Shown in pieces: positions 6,394 to 9,767 of a stretch of 9,767 nt of DNA. The position numbers and the translations under genes were made by a program. Position 1 is the stretch's first letter. The number at the start of each line of letters is the position of its first letter. The notes under the pieces are model-generated. The model saw nothing but the letters and a program-made list of their open reading frames with translations. It was not told where the DNA came from and did not search any database. The DNA is from Haloarculaceae archaeon (lineage in GTDB: Archaea > Halobacteriota > Halobacteria > Halobacteriales > Haloarculaceae): the NCBI GenBank assembly GCA_018609665.1, contig JAHENN010000127.1, forward strand, positions 1 to 9,767, in the 5' to 3' direction.

Positions 6394-6605
6394 AGCCGCA
6401 GCACGGAGACGGCGACGCCGACGAACGCGAGAAACTCCACGGCAAGCAGCGGCCAGAAGGCCTGCTGGAAGCTCAGCCCGAAGACCTCCTGTAGCGCCGG
6501 CAGCGCGAACAGCCCGGCGACGCCGACGACCACCGACACGACGAGCCCGACGACCGACCGCGTGTTCAGCTCGTAGACGGCCAGGTCGTCGTCGTTGTCA
6601 CTCAT
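6369..6605 (-). CDS. Small two-helix membrane protein downstream of bacteriorhodopsin
   Basis: This encodes 78 residues: an acidic N-terminus (MSDNDDDLAVYELNTRS), two membrane helices (about 17-38 and 49-70) and a charged tail (RLHEERSFE). I do not recognise a named family. The start is ATG 6605, and the stop (complement of CTA 6369-6371) lies inside the end of the Cdc48-type gene, a 25-bp tail-to-tail overlap. It lies 55 bp downstream of the bacteriorhodopsin stop on the same strand, with a T-tract between them. It could be transcribed by read-through from the rhodopsin promoter, or alone using the T-rich stretch near 6631 as its TATA region. Its hydrophobic pattern and GC-ending codons support a real gene. 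Confidence 0.7.
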   Translation of the reverse strand: MSDNDDDLAVYELNTRSVVGLVVSVVVGVAGLFALPALQEVFGLSFQQAFWPLLAVEFLAFVGVAVSVLRLHEERSFE

Positions 6606-6630
6606 ACGTGTCACCAGGTCGGTCGCCCGC

Positions 6631-6637
6631 AAAAAAA
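6631..6637 (-). terminator. T-tract terminator after bacteriorhodopsin
   Basis: On the minus strand a run of seven T lies 24-30 bases after the bacteriorhodopsin stop codon, in otherwise GC-rich DNA. Archaeal RNA polymerase terminates at such T-tracts without needing a hairpin, and I see no clear stem before it. It also sits 26-32 bp before the next ATG (6605), where a TATA box would be expected, so it may serve both purposes. Confidence 0.55.
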
Positions 6638-6660
6638 CTGTGTAGTCGTCGTACGCTGCC

Positions 6661-7446
6661 TCAGTCCGCGGCGGACTCCTCGGCCGACGGCGTCGGCGTG
6701 GTGCTGTCGCCCGAGATGGCGCGGCTCTGCAGCAGGATGAAGCCGAAGCCGACCTTCGCGGTGACGTCGAGGGCCATGAACAGCAGGGTCTCGACGTACA
6801 GGTTGACCAGGCCGGCACCCTCGGTGCCGACGATCCACAGGATGGGGTAGATGGCCCACGTCACGAGGATGACGTTCCGCAGCACGTTGAACGTGCCCCG
6901 GGCCTCCTCGTCGAGGTCGGCCGCTGCCTCGGTGAACACCGAGAACAGGTAGTACAGGAGGAGCACCATCGCGATGGTGCTGATGGTCCAGAACGCGTAC
7001 CGCGCGATGCCGTCCTTCATCAGGGTCGCGCCCAGGCCGGTGACGATCATGAAGCCGTCGAGGCCGACGAGCGCGCCGATGTCACGGTTGCTGGCGCCGG
7101 CCAGCAGGCCGATGTCCAGCAGCAGCAGCGGCGTGGTGAACAGCCAGTCGGCGTACCGGGCCCAGTAGACCTCGAGGACGCCGTCGTTCGCGGCTGCGAA
7201 GCTGTTGTAGGATTCGCCGACCGGCACCTCCGTCAGGCCGAATCCGAAGAACATCGACAGGTACGACGCGGCCGCGATGCCCGGGATGAGGATGGTGATG
7301 ATGTAGAACTCCTTCTTCTCGGGGTCCTGCACACCCCATCCCTTCGCGATGAAGACGACCATCCCGATAAGCATCAGTACAGTTCCGAGGGCTAGCCAGA
7401 CGCCCTCGCCCTCTACGCCCAGTTCCGCTACCTGCATCGGGAACAT
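6661..7446 (-). CDS. bop: Bacteriorhodopsin, light-driven proton pump
   Basis: This encodes a 261-aa seven-helix retinal protein that pumps protons out of the cell in light. Using Halobacterium numbering (offset 15 from helix C onward), all key residues are present: Arg97 (R82), Asp100 (D85, acceptor), Trp101 (W86), Asp111 (D96, donor), Asp130 (D115), Trp197 and Trp204 (W182, W189), Tyr200 (Y185), Glu209 and Glu219 (E194 and E204, release group), Asp227 (D212) and the retinal Lys231 (K216). The helix C motif ARYADWLFTTPLLLLD is identical to bacteriorhodopsin, so this is a proton pump, not a chloride pump or sensor. In helix B the offset is only 5 (Thr51=T46, Tyr62=Y57), so the B-C loop carries a 10-residue extension (about 74-93). 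The short N-terminus and the AELGVEGEGVWLALG start resemble the Haloquadratum/Haloarcula BRI type from memory. I chose ATG 7446 over ATG 7437 because the TATA box places the transcript start there. No brp/blh or bat gene is in view. Confidence 0.97.
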   Translation of the reverse strand: MFPMQVAELGVEGEGVWLALGTVLMLIGMVVFIAKGWGVQDPEKKEFYIITILIPGIAAASYLSMFFGFGLTEVPVGESYNSFAAANDGVLEVYWARYADWLFTTPLLLLDIGLLAGASNRDIGALVGLDGFMIVTGLGATLMKDGIARYAFWTISTIAMVLLLYYLFSVFTEAAADLDEEARGTFNVLRNVILVTWAIYPILWIVGTEGAGLVNLYVETLLFMALDVTAKVGFGFILLQSRAISGDSTTPTPSAEESAAD

Positions 7447-7471
7447 ACAGATTGTACTCCGGGGGCTATCA

Positions 7472-7477
7472 TAAAGA
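7472..7477 (-). promoter_or_regulatory. bop TATA box
   Basis: The minus strand reads TCTTTA, which fits the TATA consensus tyT(T/a)Ta reported for the Halobacterium bop promoter. At -30 to -25 it places the transcription start at about 7447, one base before the ATG at 7446, so the message is essentially leaderless, as bop mRNA is known to be. Confidence 0.8.
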
Positions 7478-7484
7478 GAATATT

Positions 7485-7500
7485 ACCAAACTTGTTGGGC
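7485..7500. promoter_or_regulatory. Bat-type upstream activator sequence of bop (CCAA-N5-TTGG dyad)
   Basis: This 16-bp site contains CCAA (7486-7489), a 5-base spacer and TTGG (7495-7498). Against the Halobacterium bop activator consensus ACCcnactagTTnG it matches 10 of 12 defined positions on either strand. On the plus strand (7485-7498) all the strongly conserved letters ACC, TT and G are kept. Its centre (7492) is about 45 bp before the predicted start, against a reported span of -52 to -39. In Halobacterium this site mediates activation by Bat under low oxygen or light. Bat itself is not in the window. Confidence 0.65.
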
Positions 7501-7613
7501 TTGCCGCCGTCGTTCGGTACCGAGTTGCACGAAATCTGGCCTGTTAGCGACATACGGTAACGTTTCGCACGAACACCAGTAGATTGATTCCGGAAAAGCT
7601 CGAAGCGAGCGAC

Positions 7614-7952
7614 ATGGCGAACGACAACCCGGCTGACGAGGAGGAAATCGAGGTCGAGACCGAGGAATCCATCGAGGCGACGGAGACCGAGTCGTCCGAG
7701 GCCGTCCTCGACGTCGAGTCCGCCGAACAGCAGACGGCCGACGTCGACGAGCTGCGCGACATCATCGAGGAGCAGAACGAGCGCATCGAGGACCTCGAGG
7801 ACACGCTCCTCGATCTCTCGACGCGCGTCGCCGACGGCGACGGCACCGGCGTCTGCCCGGACTGCAACGGGCCGGTGGTGAAGCGGAACCCGCTGTTCCG
7901 GCGCGCACGCATCGAGTGCACGGAGTGCGGCCGGCAGTTCCACGAGTACTGA
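7614..7952 (+). CDS. Acidic coiled-coil protein with C-terminal zinc ribbon
   Basis: This encodes 112 residues. The N-terminal 40 are very acidic and low in complexity (Glu-, Asp-, Thr- and Ser-rich) and probably disordered. Residues 44-72 form a clean coiled coil with hydrophobic residues in 3-4 spacing: Val44, Leu47, Ile51, (Gln54), Ile58, Leu61, Leu65, Leu68, Val72. The C-terminus is a four-cysteine zinc ribbon, with Cys81 and Cys84 in CPDC and Cys102 and Cys105 in CTEC, joined by a basic stretch, VKRNPLFRRAR. No enzyme motif is visible. A self-associating, nucleic-acid-binding or regulatory protein is an inference. I chose ATG 7614; an in-frame TTG at 7584 would add 10 residues. It is divergent from bacteriorhodopsin with 167 bp between, and converges on the DJ-1 gene with a 9-bp gap. 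Confidence 0.85.
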   Translation: MANDNPADEEEIEVETEESIEATETESSEAVLDVESAEQQTADVDELRDIIEEQNERIEDLEDTLLDLSTRVADGDGTGVCPDCNGPVVKRNPLFRRARIECTECGRQFHEY

Positions 7953-7961
7953 CGCCGGGGC

Positions 7962-8555
7962 TCAGTCGCCGGCCGCGGCGACCGGCTCGCCGTGGCTCAC
8001 CTCGTCGCCGAGCAGGTCCATGAACGTCGCCAGCCACTCGGGGTGGTCCGGCCACGCCTGCCCGGTGACGAGGTTGCCGTCGCGGACGACCCCGTCGACC
8101 CACGAGCAGCCGGCGGCCTCGCACTCCGCCCGGACGGCCGGGTACGACGTCATCTCGTAGCCGTCGAGGACGTCCGCCGCCGCGAGTATCTGCGGGCCGT
8201 GACACAGCGCCGCCACCGGCTTGTCCGCCTCGAAGAAGTGCCGCACCGCCTCGATGACGGGGTCGTGGGTCCGGAGGTACTCCGGCGCGCGCCCGCCCGG
8301 TACGCAGAGCGCGTCGTACGCCGCCGGGTCGACGTCCGCCATCGTCGCGTTCAGCTCGAAGTCGTGCCCGCGGGCCTCCATGTACGTCTGGTCGCCGCGG
8401 AAGTCGTGGACCGCGGTCTTGACCGTCTCGCCGGCCTCCTTCTCCGGACAGACGGCGTCGACGTCGTGGCCGACCGTCTGCAGCGTCTGGAACGGCACCA
8501 TCACCTCGTAATCCTCCGAGAAGTCGCCGACGATCATCAGGATGTCCTTGCTCAT
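7962..8555 (-). CDS. DJ-1/PfpI family protein (class I glutamine amidotransferase-like)
   Basis: This encodes 197 residues of the DJ-1/PfpI superfamily, whose members include glyoxalase III-type enzymes, proposed protein deglycases, chaperones and the PfpI peptidases. The nucleophile elbow VAALCHGPQ (114-122) carries Cys118 followed by His119. The N-terminal acidic motif GDFSEDYE (10-17) supplies the conserved Glu near the cysteine, and VPGGRAPEYLR (85-95) is the usual loop. The C-terminal pattern TSYPAVRAECEAAG, then RDGNLVTGQAWPDHPEW (158-174), resembles DJ-1D-type proteins, which favours a role in detoxifying glyoxals; the exact reaction is unproven. An ATG at 8567 (adding MVVP) is possible. 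I chose ATG 8555 because the TATA box at 8587-8595 puts the transcript start at about 8561-8565 and family members begin at this point. Confidence 0.9.
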   Translation of the reverse strand: MSKDILMIVGDFSEDYEVMVPFQTLQTVGHDVDAVCPEKEAGETVKTAVHDFRGDQTYMEARGHDFELNATMADVDPAAYDALCVPGGRAPEYLRTHDPVIEAVRHFFEADKPVAALCHGPQILAAADVLDGYEMTSYPAVRAECEAAGCSWVDGVVRDGNLVTGQAWPDHPEWLATFMDLLGDEVSHGEPVAAAGD

Positions 8556-8586
8556 TGGTACCACCATTCGAGCGTATCGAGCGGAA

Positions 8587-8595
8587 TTAAATAAA
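8587..8595 (-). promoter_or_regulatory. TATA box of the DJ-1 gene
   Basis: The minus strand reads TTTATTTAA, a strong AT-rich box in GC-rich DNA. Standard spacing gives a start near 8561-8565, a leader of 6-10 nt before ATG 8555, and excludes or just misses ATG 8567. A KpnI-like palindrome, TGGTACCA (8556-8563), lies over the predicted start. Confidence 0.7.
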
Positions 8596-8622
8596 GTCCA
8601 CGGCGGCCGTACCGGGGGGTAG

Positions 8623-8628
8623 CTTTAC
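8623..8628 (+). promoter_or_regulatory. Candidate TATA box for the zinc-finger microprotein
   Basis: CTTTAC lies 34-39 bp before the ATG at 8662. It would give a transcript start near 8653 with a leader of about 9 nt. It is a weaker match than the divergent DJ-1 box, and the 106-bp gap holds both promoters. Confidence 0.45.
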
Positions 8629-8661
8629 GTCGACGCCTCCCGTCGGTCCGACTCCATCGAC

Positions 8662-8856
8662 ATGTCGAGTTACACCGTGACGGTCCCCGACGGCGAGGAA
8701 CTGGGCATCCGGGTCGTCTGCGACGACCACGGGACCGCCGAGGAGTTCCGCCCCGAACGCCGGACGGTGGCGTTCTTCTGCGAGCGCTGCGGCTACGACA
8801 TCGAGGTCGACGTCCGGGCGGCCGACGACCCGCGGGACCTCGGCGAGATGTGCTGA
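8662..8856 (+). CDS. Small CxxCG zinc-finger protein
   Basis: This encodes a 64-residue protein. Cys20 and His23 (CDDH) pair with Cys40 and Cys43 (CERCG), making a likely four-ligand zinc site between short beta strands. It also ends in a free Cys64. Haloarchaea have many such microproteins, often described as CPxCG-related zinc fingers; here Pro is replaced by Glu. Some affect biofilm formation or regulation, but most have no known role, and nothing here shows which applies. The start is ATG 8662, just after a short predicted leader. It is divergent from the DJ-1 gene and followed after 31 bp by a membrane-protein gene on the same strand, so those two may share a transcript. Confidence 0.8.
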   Translation: MSSYTVTVPDGEELGIRVVCDDHGTAEEFRPERRTVAFFCERCGYDIEVDVRAADDPRDLGEMC

Positions 8857-8887
8857 GCGGCGCACCGAGGGCGGCGCGGGACGACTC

Positions 8888-9727
8888 GTGTCCGACGCGG
8901 TCCTGATCGCCGTCGCCGCGGTCGTCGGCCTGCAGTTCCCGGCGGCGCTGCTCGTCAGGCTCGACGCCGGCCGACTGGACCTCGAACGACCGAACCGGTA
9001 TCCCGCCGCCGTCGCGACGATTCTGCTGTTCGGCTGGGTCGTGCTCGCGTCCTACCTGGCCAGACGCGACGAGCTACCCAGGGCCGACGAGACGTCCGGG
9101 GTCGACCCCCCCGCCGGCGGCCACCGAACCGACGGCCCCCGACTCGTCTGGGCCGTCGACCCCGAGGGCCCCGCGTGGCCGCTTCGCCGGCTCCGACGCT
9201 GGGTCGCCGGCGTGGCCCGGCCGGTCTGGTGGGGCTGGTTCGTCGCGGTCCCGGCGGTCCTGCTGGCGGCGACCCTGCTCGTCGACCGCCGGATCGCCGC
9301 CGCGTACCTCTGGTACGCCGTTCTGTCGTCGCTGTCGGTCTGGGGGCTTTCCGGCTGGTGCAGCGACGTCGTGGTGACGGTCGATACCGACGCGGCGACG
9401 CTGACGGTCCTCCCGGTCGGCGGCGACCCCGACGACGGCCGGGAGTACGGCCTCGCGGCGCTCGAGTCGGCGCGGTTCGTCGACGTGGGCGCGGGCACGA
9501 CCGTCGACTGTCGTTACGACCCGTGGTTCCTGCTGCGGCCAGGGACCGTGGTGGTCCCGGCAGAGGCGGCCGACGACCTCGCGGCGGCCCTGCGGGCGTG
9601 CGACGTCGCCGTCTCCGAACGGTCGGCGACCAACCCGGTCGTCGGCGGCCCGGAGCTCGCGACGCTCCGCTCGGCGGTTCTGCTGGCGGTGCTCGGCGTC
9701 GGTCCCGTCGTCCTGCTCGTCGCGTGA
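8888..9727 (+). CDS. Membrane protein with a soluble beta-rich domain, unknown function
   Basis: This encodes 279 residues from GTG 8888. I do not recognise the family. Two helices lie at the N-terminus (about 4-23 and 40-58), followed by a polar loop (60-110), two more helices (about 115-132 and 137-155), a soluble domain (about 158-258) and a final helix (262-279) that ends the protein. The soluble part begins VVVTVDTDAATLTVLPVGG and continues with alternating short strands and one helix near the end (AADDLAAALRACDV). This arrangement recalls bacterial PH-like domains attached to membrane helices, but that is pattern-based inference. There is no clear Shine-Dalgarno sequence. It lies 31 bp after the zinc-finger gene and may be co-transcribed with it. 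Confidence 0.75.
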   Translation: MSDAVLIAVAAVVGLQFPAALLVRLDAGRLDLERPNRYPAAVATILLFGWVVLASYLARRDELPRADETSGVDPPAGGHRTDGPRLVWAVDPEGPAWPLRRLRRWVAGVARPVWWGWFVAVPAVLLAATLLVDRRIAAAYLWYAVLSSLSVWGLSGWCSDVVVTVDTDAATLTVLPVGGDPDDGREYGLAALESARFVDVGAGTTVDCRYDPWFLLRPGTVVVPAEAADDLAAALRACDVAVSERSATNPVVGGPELATLRSAVLLAVLGVGPVVLLVA

Positions 9728-9751
9728 GGACGAGGCCGTGGTCGCCGCCAG

Positions 9752-9767
9752 TCAGACGTCCATCCGC
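9752..9767 (-). CDS. Possible 3' end of a minus-strand gene
   Basis: On the minus strand the last bases read as codons for Arg-Met-Asp-Val followed by TGA (complement of 9752-9754). The preceding plus-strand gene ends at 9727, and tail-to-tail layout is common in this window, so the end of a gene here is plausible. Four codons cannot establish it or suggest a product. Confidence 0.25.

Noticed and set aside
5166..6494. 442-codon plus-strand frame overlapping the ATPase
   Set aside because: A highly Arg-rich product in a shifted frame of a real gene; no motif or start signal supports it.
7514..7523. Palindrome TCGGTACCGA between bop and the zinc-ribbon gene
   Set aside because: A single 10-bp palindrome is not rare, and it lies about 70 bp before the bop start and about 90 bp before the other start, outside usual operator positions. 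No second copy is seen nearby.
7545..7561. GTTA...TAAC-like inverted repeat upstream of the zinc-ribbon gene
   Set aside because: The arms are only about four bases and mismatched, too weak to call an operator or hairpin.
8556..8563. TGGTACCA palindrome at the DJ-1 transcript start
   Set aside because: Eight bases alone are not evidence of an operator; mentioned only within the promoter entry.
1..9767. Mobile elements, tRNA or rRNA genes, CRISPR arrays, defence or toxin-antitoxin genes
   Set aside because: I looked for transposase-like frames, terminal inverted repeats, tRNA-like cloverleaf ends, regularly spaced repeats and AT-rich islands, and saw none. Composition is even along the window.

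Overview
The window comes from a halophilic archaeon (class Halobacteria). The DNA is very GC-rich (about 70% by eye), the predicted proteins are strongly acidic, several starts are leaderless behind archaeal TATA boxes, and the gene content is archaeal: DnaG primase, a Cdc48-type AAA ATPase and a bacteriorhodopsin. The rhodopsin resembles the Haloquadratum/Haloarcula BRI group as I remember it. I cannot fix the genus from this window.

Layout. Positions 1-1481 hold the 3' end of a GNAT acetyltransferase gene (+), which overlaps tail-to-tail with archaeal dnaG (-). A 150-bp divergent promoter region (1482-1631) separates dnaG from a CsaA-like tRNA-binding-domain gene (+). Next comes a two-gene transporter module (2063-3763, +): a small DUF3311 membrane protein whose stop codon is followed directly by the GTG of a sodium:solute symporter. 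Two tiny two-helix membrane proteins (3807-4280, +) lead into a 703-aa Cdc48-family ATPase (4282-6393, +). The second small gene lies 1 bp before the ATPase, so they probably form an operon. The ATPase has a degenerate first and an intact second ATPase domain.

The ATPase gene overlaps tail-to-tail with a small two-helix membrane protein (6369-6605, -), which lies downstream of bacteriorhodopsin (6661-7446, -). The bacteriorhodopsin has every key proton-pump residue. Its promoter has a TATA box at the leaderless distance and a CCAA-N5-TTGG dyad that matches, in sequence and spacing, the bop upstream activator sequence known from Halobacterium. Divergent from it lies a gene for an acidic coiled-coil protein with a C-terminal zinc ribbon (7614-7952, +). 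This converges on a DJ-1/PfpI-family gene (7962-8555, -). Divergent from DJ-1 are a 64-aa CxxCG zinc-finger microprotein (8662-8856, +) and a 279-aa membrane protein (8888-9727, +). The last 16 bp may hold the final codons of another minus-strand gene.

No RNA gene, CRISPR array, insertion sequence or integrase is visible, and no gap between genes exceeds 170 bp. Most of the region reads as ordinary chromosome. The most distinctive parts are the bacteriorhodopsin locus (promoter, extended BC loop, flanking small genes) and the asymmetric Cdc48 paralogue with its small membrane-protein neighbours.
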